Made by a program: the position numbers and the translations under genes. Below are positions 44,001 through 53,384 of a DNA stretch of 64,000 nucleotides, piece after piece (position 1 is the stretch's first letter; every line of letters begins with the position of its first letter). The notes under the pieces are model-generated. The model saw nothing but the letters and a program-made list of their open reading frames with translations, was not told where the DNA came from and ran no database searches. Origin of the DNA: Rickettsia tillamookensis (lineage in GTDB: Bacteria; Pseudomonadota; Alphaproteobacteria; Rickettsiales; Rickettsiaceae); assembly GCF_016743795.2 (NCBI RefSeq), contig NZ_CP060138.2:1302001-1366000 (forward strand). Direction: 5' to 3'.

Positions 44001-45322
44001 ACTGCTCCAGTAATTCCGTTATCAGCTATTAACTGACCGTCCGCTGCAAAATTTACTGCTGCCGTGATCACTCCTGCTGCCCGTACGTCTGCTGCTCCAT
44101 TATTAATGGTTACTGTTGTTGCATCAATGCTTGTTACATCATTCACACCATTAAATAGCACTTGCTTTAATATGTTACCGCCATTTGTACCTATAGCTCC
44201 GGTTACATTCCCTGCTCCAACTGTAAGTGTACCGGTATTATTATTAGCCGTAGTTACTGCTCCAGTAATTCCGTTATCAGCTATTAACTGACCGTCCGCT
44301 GCAAAATTTACTGCTGCCGTGATCACTCCTGTTGCCAGTACGTCTGCTGCTGCATTATTAATGGTTACTGTTGTTGCATCAATGCTTGTTACATCACTCA
44401 CACCATTAAATAGCACTTGCTTTAATATGTTACCGCCATTTGTACCTATAGCTCCGGTTACATTCCCTGCTCCAACTGTAAGTGTACCGGTATTATTACC
44501 GGCGGTTGTCACTGCTCCGGTTATACCGTTACTTAAAGTTAATCTACCATCACCATTAAATATTGTATCACCCGTGACTAAACCACCTGCTTTAAGTTCT
44601 GCTGCAGCTCCAGTTAAATTTATAGCTCCATTTACTGCACCTGTTGTCTCAATTGTAATATTATTCAAAATAATACTTGTTGCTGCAAGCGTAGTAGCAT
44701 CTAAGTTTGCACTAGCAGTTATTGAAGCTAAGCTCTTAGTTGCACCTATCGCAGCAGTAAAAGTGGAATCCGTGGTAATTATTAATATACCCTGACCAGC
44801 AGCTCCACTGTCTATCGTCCCGTCAAGCGTTATTAAGCCTGGGTTTCCGGAATTTATAGTTAAACCTGCGGTGGCACCGTTTAAGGTAATAGCTCCTAAA
44901 CCGGTATAAGTATCAGGACCATTTCCTAACCCATCTGCACCGGTTAAAGTTAACGTAAAGGTATCGCTAATACTAACAGGAAATGCCGCACCGCCATTGA
45001 TATCAACAGAACCTAAAGAAATATTTTTATTTACCGTAAATAAAGCAGGTGCTTTACCGTTTACATCTATTGCCGTAATGTTTACTGCTTCATCTGCATC
45101 AACCGTAAAACCGTCATTTGTATACTGTAGAGTACCGCCTGCAAATTGCACTGCCGGTGTCATCCCTACACCTGTACTAAATGTTGCATTTGCATCTATC
45201 GTTGCAGCACCGAGTGCCCCGCTACCGGTTAGCATTATCGCTGTGGTTGAGGTAGTGAATAAAGCAGTTTTAAGACCTTTTTGAATTGCTTTTTGAAATA
45301 ATTTTGGAGAAATATTCGCCAT
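38015..45322 (-). CDS. ompA: Outer membrane protein A autotransporter (rOmpA, Sca0)
   Basis: A 2435-residue type V autotransporter adhesin, intact. The N-terminus MANISPKLFQKAIQKGLKTALF and signal segment (TTSTTAIMLTGSGALGAA) are those of rickettsial OmpA. Next come an N-terminal passenger part (~40-270), twelve tandem 85-residue repeats (~260-1280), a non-repeat passenger with Gly/Asn/Thr-rich beta-helix, a linker with the IKKSLELMEDAPNGSDARQAFNNFG segment, and a C-terminal beta-barrel of about 300 residues (FGAWISPFVGNATQKM... to VKVRVNF). OmpA in spotted-fever rickettsiae is a major surface antigen involved in adhesion. The 85-residue period differs from the 72/75-residue units known for R. 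rickettsii. The start ATG is preceded by AAGG. Long open frames on the other strand are artefacts of the repeats. Confidence 0.95.
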   Translation of the reverse strand: MANISPKLFQKAIQKGLKTALFTTSTTAIMLTGSGALGAATIDANATFSTGVGMTPAVQFAGGTLQYTNDGFTVDADEAVNITAIDVNGKAPALFTVNKNISLGSVDINGGAAFPVSISDTFTLTLTGADGLGNGPDTYTGLGAITLNGATAGLTINSGNPGLITLDGTIDSGAAGQGILIITTDSTFTAAIGATKSLASITASANLDATTLAATSIILNNITIETTGAVNGAINLTGAAAELKAGGLVTGDTIFNGDGRLTLSNGITGAVTTAGNNTGTLTVGAGNVTGAIGTNGGNILKQVLFNGVSDVTSIDATTVTINNAAADVLATGVITAAVNFAADGQLIADNGITGAVTTANNNTGTLTVGAGNVTGAIGTNGGNILKQVLFNGVNDVTSIDATTVTINNGAADVRAAGVITAAVNFAADGQLIADNGITGAVTTANNNTGTLTVGAGNVTGAIGTNGGNILKQVLFNGVNDVTSIDATTVTINNGAADVRAAGVITAAVNFAADGALTANNGITGAVTTKANNTGTLTVGVGDVTGAIGTNGGNILKQVLFNGASDVTSIDATTVTINNGAADVRAAGVITAAVNFAADGALTANNGITGAVTTKANNTGTLTVGVGDVTGAIGTNGGNILKQVLFNGASDVTSIDATTVTINNGAADVRAAGVITAAVNFAADGALTANNGITGAVTTKANNTGTLTVGVGDVTGAIGTNGGNILKQVLFNGASDVTSIDATTVTINNGAADVRAAGVITAAVNFAADGALTANNGITGAVTTKANNTGTLTVGVGDVTGAIGTNGGNILKQVLFNGASDVTSIDATTVTINNGAADVRAAGVITAAVNFAADGALTANNGITGAVTTKANNTGTLTVGVGDVTGAIGTNGGNILKQVLFNGASDVTSIDATTVTINNGAADVRAAGVITAAVNFAADGALTANNGITGAVTTKANNTGTLTVGVGDVTGAIGTNGGNILKQVLFNGASDVTSIDATTVTINNGAADVRAAGVITAAVNFAADGQLIADNGITGAVTTANNNTGTLTVGAGNVTGAIGTNGGNILKQVLFNGMNDVTSIDATTVTINNAAADVLATGVITAAVNFAADGQLIADNGITGAVTTANNNTGTLTVGAGNVTGAIGTNGGNILKQVLFNGVSNVTTIDATTVSIGNVAANVTAAGAITSAVSFGADGALTANNGITGAVTTKANNTGTLTVGVGDVTGAIGTNGGNILKQVLFNGASNVTSIDATTVTVNNAATNVKAAQAITAAVNFAADGALTANNGITGAVTAAGGNGTLTTAGVGVTGAVGTNAASLKVLNAKVNNGAADLVFGSDIYAQTVNFDDIVGGGAVGTIKVGGNLVATTVNFSADVDGGTLEFNGPGGNTYNLSGAITNGATGILNINAGGTVIANDASIGTVAQINIQNNKSFAINAKNADVDILNAQAINFKGANSNLFLLNDSTTDNRVITLKNDLPAFATGGGGLTLIGTTKLVTLQGDGGAKAIGTAGNELASLNVLGSVALNNIDTTNVLAFNILGTTNFVDVGGITNQINVINIGAAGVGHTGAAVAAAAGSYTIDANDGNVGILANGQTINFAHEDATLVLQNSAAGNGTITLNAVLDPGAPNKGKLAVDSGANAGKVILASAGNATYGTAVNRLKQLEFRGNGTFQIDSGIFANDLELSLPAITYNNDINSNLSFGAATALTQNGNINGNVDFNNQAAVITLGANKNITGSVTSTGGVNGTIIATGASTINGPITNLAMLKVGAGAVSITTGGNTSITEIQGNGTALLTLPANFNLTGSINKTGGQALKLKFTNGGSVSGAVGKVGNEVGDITTAGTTNFASSVNAKGAATLGGTTSFADTFTNTGAVTLAKASITNFAKNVTATSFAANNATINFGNSLAFNSNITGSGTTLTLGASQVTYTGTGSFTDTLTLNTTFDGAAKSGGNILIKSGSTLDLSGVSTLALVVTATNFDINNISPDTKYTVISAETAGGLKPTPEGNVKITINNDNRFVDFTFDASTLTLFAEDIAEDVIDEYFEPGGPLANIPNAANIKKSLELMEDAPNGSDARQAFNNFGFMTPQQEADATTHLIQDVVKPSDTIAAINNQVILSNISSSLINLNARMDAIQPAAVAAGDEDRDAKFGAWISPFVGNATQKMRNNISGYKSDTTGGTIGFDGLVNDDLALGLAYTRADTDIKLKNNKTGDKNKVESNIYSVYGLYNVPYENLFVEAIASYSDNRIKSKSRRVVAVAQNTIGYQTANGKYKSESYTGQLMAGYTYMMPENINLTPLAGLRYSAIKDKGYKETGTTNQNLTVKGKNYNSFDGLLGAKVSSNINVNEEVVLTPELYAMVDYAFKNKVPAIDARLQGMTAPFPTNSFKQSKTSFDVGVGVTVKHKMMEYGINYDTNIGSKYFAQQGSVKVRVNF
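41480..44540. repeat. Twelve tandem 255-bp repeats of ompA
   Basis: The phrase around ATTAAACAATACTTGTTTTAA (or its variant) recurs every 255 bases at about 41589, 41844, 42099, 42354, 42609, 42864, 43119, 43374, 43629, 43884, 44139 and 44394. The units starting near 42354 to 43629 (six of them, with ASDV in the protein) are virtually identical; the outer units carry VSDV, VNDV, MNDV, VSNV or ASNV variants. Confidence 0.9.
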
Positions 45323-45461
45323 ATGTAAACCTTAATAAAAATTAAATAACTTGGGAATTGTTACAATTTTAATACAATTTTTTTAATATGTCTATTATAA
45401 TTAATAATTATATACAATATTTTACAAATTTAGTATGAATATGTGGCATTTGCATTCTGCA

Positions 45462-45645
45462 ATGGTGGTAGCTTTGTTGTATGGCTCGTTTTTTCGTCAT
45501 TGCGAGAAGAATTACATAGTAATCAGGGCGAAGCAATCCAGTTAAAAATTCTGATTTACAGAATTTTTTTAATTATTTTCTGGATTGCCGCGTCGCTTCG
45601 CTCCTCGCAATGACGAGTTGGTAACTATGCAATAACGCCGCTAAA
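45462..45645. repeat. Family A element inside a family E palindrome
   Basis: Outer arms TTTGTTGTATGGCTCG (45472) and AACTATGCAATAACGC (45622); the inner family A element runs 45495-45615, with CAATCCAG/CTGGATTG and AAAATTCTG/CAGAATTTT stems. It lies in the 355-base gap between ompA and the ankyrin gene. Confidence 0.75.
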
Positions 45646-45677
45646 AGCGAAAATCGACTTTATCATCCTGTGGCATT

Positions 45678-46055
45678 TTAGTATCCGTACTCTCCTAACA
45701 CTTTAATAACATCATCATACATATAATATTCAGAAGCATTAGCTTTGAGCAATAATTCTGTAGCCGGGATACAATGATTACTTTTTGCCATGGCTAACGG
45801 CGTTAGACCTGATTTATCACGATAATTAATATCCGTACTGTGTTCAATCAAAAACTGGATTAATTCTTCACCGCAATTAGCTTTTATAGCGTGATGCAGA
45901 GCGGTGCGTCCTAATTGGTCTTTATACTGGGCATCAGCACCTTTACTATACAAAGTTTCTACTAACTCTAAATCACCGGCATAAATTGCTTTTTGTAAAA
46001 GCTTTTGTCCTAAAGCTTTATCAAAGCCTGCATAATCTTTAATCAAAATTTTCAC
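45678..46055 (-). CDS. Ankyrin-repeat protein
   Basis: A 125-residue protein made almost entirely of ankyrin repeats. Three units are seen: LLQKAIYAGDLELVETLYSKGADAQYKDQ, LGRTALHHAIKANCGEELIQFLIEHSTDINYRDK and SGLTPLAMAKSNHCIPATELLLKANA (each in part), with the consensus G-x-T-A/P-L-x-x-A. There is no signal peptide. Ankyrin proteins of rickettsiae are candidate host-interaction proteins, but a bacterial role is equally possible. Flanked on both sides by palindromic repeats. Confidence 0.85.
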   Translation of the reverse strand: MKILIKDYAGFDKALGQKLLQKAIYAGDLELVETLYSKGADAQYKDQLGRTALHHAIKANCGEELIQFLIEHSTDINYRDKSGLTPLAMAKSNHCIPATELLLKANASEYYMYDDVIKVLGEYGY

Positions 46056-46084
46056 TAGTTTTGATGTGTTTATGTCATTATTGC

Positions 46085-46450
46085 GTGGATACTAAATCGC
46101 CATTGCGAGCAGCGGAAGGCGTCGTTGCATGGCTCAAAAAACCTACTCGATGTCATTCCCGCGGAGGCGGGAATCTACCTTGTCACCCCGTGGCTTGACC
46201 ACGGGGTCCAGTTAAAAAATACTAGTATTTTTTATTGTTTTTATGGATACCGTGGAGGGGCCGGCTTTGTTGCATGGCTCGGTTTTTTTGTTGTCATCCC
46301 GTGATTTATTCACGGGATCCATTTAAAAATACTAATAATATTAGTATTTTTAGTTGTTTTACTGGATACCGTGGACAAGCCACGGTATGACATCTTCGCT
46401 TTTTCTAGATTCCTGCTTTCGCAGGAATGACATAGGTAGGCGGGAATGAC
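46085..46450. repeat. Composite block of family A, C and E palindromes
   Basis: About 365 bases in the gap between the ankyrin gene and ftsK. In order: half family A (CATTGCGAGCAGCGG), a TTGCATGGCTC family E arm, a TGTCATTCCCGCGG segment, a family C palindrome with an AAAATACTAGTATTTTTTA core, another TTGCATGGCTC arm, a second family C palindrome (TGTCATCCCGTG to CCACGGTATGACA), and short TTCCTGC/GCAGGAA pairs. The last element abuts the ftsK stop region. Confidence 0.75.
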
Positions 46451-46452
46451 AT

Positions 46453-48738
<2,286 letters not shown>

Positions 48739-48765
48739 TTAGACAAGCTAATTTAATATGATCTA

Positions 48766-48929
48766 TAGGCTCTGTGAACATTTCTAAAAAGATTCAATTT
48801 TGGTTATTTTTTGCTGCAAATTATAAGATTTTTTTGAAATATGAATAACTATTCCGGCAAAAATCTTATTAATTTTCGCTAAAAAATACCTCAAAATAGC
48901 AAATCAATTAGAAATGTTCACAGAGCCTA
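48766..48929. repeat. MITE-like family D element (164 bp)
   Basis: Perfect terminal inverted repeats TAGGCTCTGTGAACATTTC...GAAATGTTCACAGAGCCTA extending over 21 bases. The interior is itself an imperfect inverted repeat (TTTTGGTTATTTTTTGCTG against a segment ending TAAAAAATACCTCAAAA), so the whole element can fold into one hairpin. It lies between the divergent ftsK and map genes. Confidence 0.75.
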
Positions 48930-48945
48930 GTGTCAATTTTTGAAA

Positions 48946-48973
48946 TTTACACCTTAGAAAAAAATGTTATACT
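48946..48973 (+). promoter_or_regulatory. Candidate promoter of map
   Basis: TTTACA (48946-48951), 16-base spacer, TATACT (48968-48973). It starts 17 bases after the family D element and lies 32 bases before ATG 49005. Confidence 0.45.
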
Positions 48974-49004
48974 ATAAACGATTTTAAAAAACTTATAATA
49001 TAAC

Positions 49005-49784
49005 ATGACCATAAAAATCCACACGGAAAAAGATTTCATAAAGATGCGGCTAGCTGGAAAATTAGCTGCAGAGACGCTCGATTTTATTACTGATTACGTA
49101 AAACCGAACGTCACTACTAATAGTTTAAATGACCTTTGTCATAATTTTATTACTTCTCATAATGCCATTCCTGCACCATTAAATTATAAAGGCTTTCCGA
49201 AATCGATTTGTACTTCTATAAATCATGTGGTTTGTCACGGCATTCCAAACGATAAACCATTAAAAAACGGTGATATAGTAAATATTGATGTTACGGTAAT
49301 TTTAGACGGTTGGTACGGCGATACTAGCCGTATGTATTATGTCGGTGACGTAGCAATTAAGCCAAAGCGTCTTATTCAAGTAACTTATGATGCAATGATG
49401 AAAGGGATTGAAGTAGTTAGACCAGGTGCTAAACTCGGTGATATTGGACATGCTATTCAAAGCTATGCTGAGAAACATAATTATTCTGTAGTTAGAGATT
49501 ATACGGGTCACGGTATCGGAAGAGTTTTTCATGACGAACCGTCAATATTAAATTACGGTCGCAGCGGCACGGGTTTAACGTTAGAAGAAGGGATGTTTTT
49601 CACCGTTGAACCTATGATAAATGCCGGTAATTATGACACTATATTAAGTAAACTAGATGGATGGACGGTTACTACACGTGATAAATCATTATCAGCCCAA
49701 TTTGAGCATACTATAGGCGTAACTAAAGACGGCTTTGAAATATTTACGTTATCACCTAAAAAACTTGATTATCCTCCATATTAG
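49005..49784 (+). CDS. map: Methionine aminopeptidase
   Basis: A type I methionine aminopeptidase that removes the initiator methionine from nascent proteins. The 259 residues contain all five metal ligands of the pita-bread fold: Asp in NIDVTVILDGWYGDTSRMYYVGD (two Asp), His in TGHGIGRVFHDEP, Glu in FFTVEPMI and Glu in AQFEHTI; the substrate His is in INHVVCHGIPN. The length is normal. Confidence 0.96.
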   Translation: MTIKIHTEKDFIKMRLAGKLAAETLDFITDYVKPNVTTNSLNDLCHNFITSHNAIPAPLNYKGFPKSICTSINHVVCHGIPNDKPLKNGDIVNIDVTVILDGWYGDTSRMYYVGDVAIKPKRLIQVTYDAMMKGIEVVRPGAKLGDIGHAIQSYAEKHNYSVVRDYTGHGIGRVFHDEPSILNYGRSGTGLTLEEGMFFTVEPMINAGNYDTILSKLDGWTVTTRDKSLSAQFEHTIGVTKDGFEIFTLSPKKLDYPPY

Positions 49785-49803
49785 GTTATGTGAAAGCTTC
49801 TAA

Positions 49804-49915
49804 CCGTCATTGCGAGGAGCGAAGCGACGTGGCAATCCAGAAAAAGAATAAAAATGCTACGCATTTTACTGGATTGCTTCGTCGAATTACTATGTAATTC
49901 TTCTCGCAATGACGG
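49804..49915. repeat. Family A palindromic element
   Basis: CCGTCATTGCGAGGAGCG to TCTCGCAATGACGG, with inner CAATCCAG/CTGGATTGC and AAAATGC/GCATTTT stems, in the map-radC gap. Confidence 0.85.
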
Positions 49916-49995
49916 TTCGGGTATTCACGCAAAATGTCATACGAGAATGACATCAGCAACATTTCACTAATTTATAATTTGAATAAACATAAAGA

Positions 49996-50700
49996 ATGTT
50001 AGAAAATAATTTCGGTAATGATGAAATAGATACGCCTCATTATATAGGTCACCGTAAAAGAGTAAAAGAACGCTTCGTCGCTGCTGGAGCAGAACATTTT
50101 TCCGATTACGAATTACTTGAAGTAATGTTATTTTCGGCTATCCCTCGTAAAGACGTAAAACCTCTTGCTAAAAAATTACTTGATCATTTTGATATTACGG
50201 ATTTAATTAACCTTGATAAGGAAAGGCTACTTAGTATTAAAGGCACCAATGAAAATTTATATATCAATTTTGCTTTAATACGTGAGTTAATAAATAGAGT
50301 ATTGAAACAAAAAATAATAAATAAAAATATTATTGCTTCTTGGAGTTCTTTGATTGATTATTTAAAAGTTAATATGGGTAATATGCGACTAGAACAATTT
50401 CGTATATTATTTTTGAATAAGAAAAATATTTTAATTGCCGATGAGGTTTTAAGTCAAGGAACTATAGACCAAGCTGCAGTATATCCACGTGAGATAATTA
50501 AACGAGCTTTATTTAATGAAGCAAGCAGCCTTATACTTGTGCATAATCATCCAAGCGGCAGCCCTGAACCTTCAAAAGCCGACATTCATATGACAAATAA
50601 GATAGTAGAGACATGCCAAACCGTAAATATTATGGTACATGATCACGTCATTATAAGTAATAACAAATATTATAGTTTTAAATCTAATATGTTACTATGA
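49996..50700 (+). CDS. radC: RadC-family JAB-domain protein
   Basis: A 234-residue RadC/YicR protein with an N-terminal HhH-like region (DYELLEVMLFSAIPRKDVKPLAKKLLDHF) and a C-terminal JAB/MPN metalloprotease-like domain with the motif HNHPSGSPEPSKADI (H-x-H-x10-D). Despite the name, the family has no proven repair role. Its stop TGA overlaps the ATG of the next gene as ATGA, so the three genes radC, glycosyltransferase and DUF721 form a translationally coupled operon. Confidence 0.92.
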   Translation: MLENNFGNDEIDTPHYIGHRKRVKERFVAAGAEHFSDYELLEVMLFSAIPRKDVKPLAKKLLDHFDITDLINLDKERLLSIKGTNENLYINFALIRELINRVLKQKIINKNIIASWSSLIDYLKVNMGNMRLEQFRILFLNKKNILIADEVLSQGTIDQAAVYPREIIKRALFNEASSLILVHNHPSGSPEPSKADIHMTNKIVETCQTVNIMVHDHVIISNNKYYSFKSNMLL

Positions 50701-51680
50701 ATATAAATAGCTATAGCACATTATTTATTTTTTCTTTTATAGCGACCGCTATATTAACATATATATTAACTAAATATCTTCCTGCAATCGGTTTAGTTGA
50801 TGTACCTAGTAGTCGTCGCTCTCATGATAAGATAACACCACGCGGCGGCGGTCTTGCTATTGTAATTGTCGTAATGATTGCTTTGAGCGGGTTTGAATAT
50901 ATAACGAGCAATAACCTTGCTAATTCAATAAAAATATTACCGTTATTATTGGTAATTGCTTCGATTTCCTTTTTAGATGACTTAAAAGCCGTACCTATTC
51001 TAATTCGTTTAATATTCCACTTAATTTGTGCAGCTTTTGCTATTTTTCTTTTTTCGCAGGTAAATTCCATCCATATACTAATATATTCTATTTTAGTTAT
51101 AGCTTTAAGCGGTTTTATTAATATATATAATTTTATGGATGGTATAGACGGTATGAGTTGTGTGGAATCTATTCATCTATCTAGCACCATGCTTATATTA
51201 TGTTTCTTACAATTCTCTGCTATTGATAATCCGTATTTTATAGCTAGCGTAAATGTGATTATTCTTGGTTGTTCTTGTGGTTTTTTAATATTTAATTGGC
51301 ATCCGGCAAAAATATTTTTAGGAGATGTGGGAAGTATTAGCCTTGGATTCTTAATGGGCCTTTGCTTACTCTTGCTTGCTCTTACAAGCACTAATTTATT
51401 TGTAGCTTGTGCTATTGCTAGCTTATATTACATCACTGATGCAGTGCTAACCATATTAATTCGGCTACTCAATAAAGAAAAAATTTGGCAGCCTCATCTA
51501 AAGCATTTTTTTCAAAAAGCAGTACAAAAAGGTAAGTCTCATAAACAAGTAGTATCGATTATAGCAGTTTGTAATATATTTTTAATGATAATATCGGTTA
51601 CATCTTTATATTTTCCCGTAATATCTATAATGCTTGCAATAGCCGTCATAACTTTAACCGTGCAGAGTTTATTAAAATGA
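50697..51680 (+). CDS. Polyprenyl-phosphate hexosamine-1-phosphate transferase (WecA/WbpL-like)
   Basis: A 327-residue membrane glycosyltransferase of the MraY/WecA family (glycosyl transferase family 4) with about ten membrane segments. The catalytic landmarks are present: the cytoplasmic loop after VDVPSSRRSHDKITPRGGG, the Asp pair in ISFLDDLKAVP, the NFMDGIDGM motif and the FLGDVGSISLGF motif, then a basic loop containing WQPHLKHFFQK (H-x-x-H/Q type). Expected to start lipid-linked O-antigen or related glycan synthesis by adding a sugar-1-phosphate to undecaprenyl phosphate. MraY is less likely since it is normally in the mur operon. Coupled by ATGA overlaps to both neighbours. Confidence 0.85.
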   Translation: MNINSYSTLFIFSFIATAILTYILTKYLPAIGLVDVPSSRRSHDKITPRGGGLAIVIVVMIALSGFEYITSNNLANSIKILPLLLVIASISFLDDLKAVPILIRLIFHLICAAFAIFLFSQVNSIHILIYSILVIALSGFINIYNFMDGIDGMSCVESIHLSSTMLILCFLQFSAIDNPYFIASVNVIILGCSCGFLIFNWHPAKIFLGDVGSISLGFLMGLCLLLLALTSTNLFVACAIASLYYITDAVLTILIRLLNKEKIWQPHLKHFFQKAVQKGKSHKQVVSIIAVCNIFLMIISVTSLYFPVISIMLAIAVITLTVQSLLK

Positions 51681-52003
51681 AGCTAATTAAAGAGGATATT
51701 GATAAAATAGTTAGACGTATATTTGCACGGCAACATCCATTGCTGCCCGAAATCATGATTAACTGGAATAAAATAGTTGGGTTTAACTTCAGCACTAAAG
51801 CATTACCTTTAAAAATCACCACCTATACTTATAAAAAACAAAAGATTAATACGCTGTTTATACAAGCAGAAGATAATGCTACGGCAGCAGAATTACCTTA
51901 TTATCAAGATATTATTCTAGAGCGTATTAAAATTTATTTAGGCTTTGAAGCAATACATCAAATGAACGTAACGTTTTATAAAGAAAAACCTAAGATAAGA
52001 TGA
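51677..52003 (+). CDS. DUF721 (DciA-like) protein
   Basis: A 108-residue protein of the DUF721 family, whose better studied member DciA loads the replicative helicase. The family pattern is visible: W in PEIMINWNKIVGFNFSTKALPLKI, then LFIQAEDNATAAELPYYQDIILERI, and the final NVTFY strand. Start ATG overlaps the previous stop (ATGA). A link to replication in Rickettsia is by family only. Confidence 0.8.
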   Translation: MKLIKEDIDKIVRRIFARQHPLLPEIMINWNKIVGFNFSTKALPLKITTYTYKKQKINTLFIQAEDNATAAELPYYQDIILERIKIYLGFEAIHQMNVTFYKEKPKIR

Positions 52004-52025
52004 CTCTTTAGTATGGGTATCAAAT

Positions 52026-52113
52026 CGTCATTGCGAGGAGCGAAACGACGTGGCAATCTCTTTTAAATTTCATGAGATTGCTTCGTCGACATAAATGCCT
52101 TCTCGCAATGACG
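52026..52113. repeat. Family A palindromic element
   Basis: CGTCATTGCGAGGAGCG to TCTCGCAATGACG with GGCAATCTC/GAGATTGC inner pair; begins 23 bases after the DUF721 stop. Confidence 0.85.
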
Positions 52114-52141
52114 GGTATAGTACCGGACAATTTTTATTCTA

Positions 52142-52335
52142 TGTCATTCCTAGCTAAAAGCGGGAATCCAGTAATCCTTAATGTCACCCCGTGGCTTGCT
52201 AACTAGGTCCATAAAACAATAAAAAATACTAATAATTTTAGTATTTTTAACTGGATCCCGTGGTCAAGCCACGGGATGACACCGAGTGCGTTTTTCGAGC
52301 CATGCAACAAGACCTTCAGTCGCTCACAATGACGA
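52142..52335. repeat. Composite palindrome block (families C, E and half A)
   Basis: TGTCATTCCTAGCTAAAAGC start, then a family C palindrome (TGTCACCCCGTGG to CCACGGGATGACA) with an AAAAATACTAATA/TTAGTATTTTT core, then GAGCCATGCAACAAG and TCGCTCACAATGACGA, the right halves of families E and A. It ends 36 bases before the terminator at 52371. Confidence 0.7.
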
Positions 52336-52370
52336 TTGAGAATCCATGCAGGCAGGTACACAAACAAAAA

Positions 52371-52400
52371 AAAGGAGTCTTTAATATTAAAGACTCCTTT
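52371..52400 (-). terminator. Intrinsic terminator of the 52437 outer-membrane protein gene
   Basis: A perfect 15-bp palindrome with arms AAAGGAGTCTTTAAT and ATTAAAGACTCCTTT and no loop bases. On the minus strand it is followed by TTTTTGTTTG. It lies 36 bases past the stop of the minus-strand gene. Confidence 0.8.
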
Positions 52401-52436
52401 TTCGTGTTAATAGCTTGTAAAAAGATTTGAAACTAA

Positions 52437-53192
52437 TTACATATCAAATCTTAATCCTGCCATTAAGTTATTACCTCTATAACGGGTTCCACCAAATTTA
52501 ATTTTTTCTCCATCAATAGTTTTGGTAGTATTCTTTGTTTTACCGTAATCTCTCCAGCTATAAACGAGTTCCGCTTTTACGCCTGGTGCAACTTCAAATG
52601 AAGTTCCTAAAGATAATTGATAAGCGAAGTTAGTTTTGTTTTTAGTAGTACTACTTCCTGTTACAGTTGAAGTTTGACCTCGGATGGTCTTTTTACCTGT
52701 TATTTTCTCTTTTACTAATGCAGCACCGACACCAGCTCCTGCAAAAACTTTAAACATACTTACATCAACGAAATCAACGTAACCGTTAAGTAAGAAACTT
52801 ACAATAGTAGGCTTATGTTTTAATGAATCAGTCTGAACAACAGGTCCTAAAAGTGTCTGTGTGGTTTCGGTGGAAGATTTTTTCAAATGAACATTTGTTA
52901 CTGTTCCAATTGTTAAGTCGGTTCTTAAATTATCCATGATATAGTAACCTGCACCGATTTCACCTATAAAACCAGTATTAGATTTTAACTTAAATTTTTC
53001 TCCTTTAGGCTTTACTTTATCAAAAATCACGCCACCGGCATTAAGTTTTAAATAATATTGATCTCCCATAGATGATGACATCGATAAATTAGTAGATGAA
53101 TCTACAGAAGAATTCATATCACAATCAGCGAATGAAAGACCGGAAGTTAAAAGTGCTGTGCTTGCAGCTGCTATTAAAAGTAATTTTTTCAT
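52437..53192 (-). CDS. Outer-membrane beta-barrel protein, paralog 1
   Basis: A 251-residue Omp25/P44-like porin-fold protein. A clear signal peptide (MKKLLLIAAASTALLTSGLSFA) is followed by alternating beta-strand segments and glycines: YYLKLNAGGVIFDKVKP, GFIGEIGAGYYIMDNLRTDLTIGT, FLLNGYVDFVDVSMFKVFAGAGVGAALV, YQLSLGTSFEVAPGVKAELVYSWRD and a terminal aromatic residue pattern (NNLMAGLRFDM). The paralog at 53385 is ~50% similar along its whole length, so the two arose by tandem duplication. No specific function is assignable; they are probably surface-exposed 8-strand barrels. Confidence 0.82.
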   Translation of the reverse strand: MKKLLLIAAASTALLTSGLSFADCDMNSSVDSSTNLSMSSSMGDQYYLKLNAGGVIFDKVKPKGEKFKLKSNTGFIGEIGAGYYIMDNLRTDLTIGTVTNVHLKKSSTETTQTLLGPVVQTDSLKHKPTIVSFLLNGYVDFVDVSMFKVFAGAGVGAALVKEKITGKKTIRGQTSTVTGSSTTKNKTNFAYQLSLGTSFEVAPGVKAELVYSWRDYGKTKNTTKTIDGEKIKFGGTRYRGNNLMAGLRFDM

Positions 53193-53316
53193 ATTGTTAA
53201 ATTTTATTAGTTGTTAGTAAAAACGAGATTAGATAATAATTTTTATCTAAATTCGATAAATAAATAGTTTTAAGTGACATTTCTGAGTTGTCATCCTAGC
53301 TGATTGCACGGGTTGA

Positions 53317-53384
53317 CCTCATCGTCATTGCGAGAAGAAACTGCAAGTTTCGACGAAGCAATCCAGTAAAAAATTCTGATTTAA
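53317..53384. repeat. Left half of a family A element abutting a gene end
   Basis: CGTCATTGCGAGAAGAAACT, then GACGAAGCAATCCAGTAAAAAATTCTGATTT. The same loop sequence occurs in the complete element at 45495-45615, but the right half is missing and the repeat ends exactly at the stop codon of the 53385 gene. Confidence 0.65.

Noticed and set aside
42279..44036. 585-residue plus-strand ORF opposite ompA
   Set aside because: It lies entirely in the ompA repeats on the opposite strand. Its length comes from the 255-bp period (a multiple of three) keeping one antisense frame open. Proline/valine/alanine-rich low complexity, no start signal.
41480..44540. CRISPR array
   Set aside because: The regularly spaced repeats here are 255 bp coding units of ompA with no short direct repeats and unique spacers; no cas genes are in the window.
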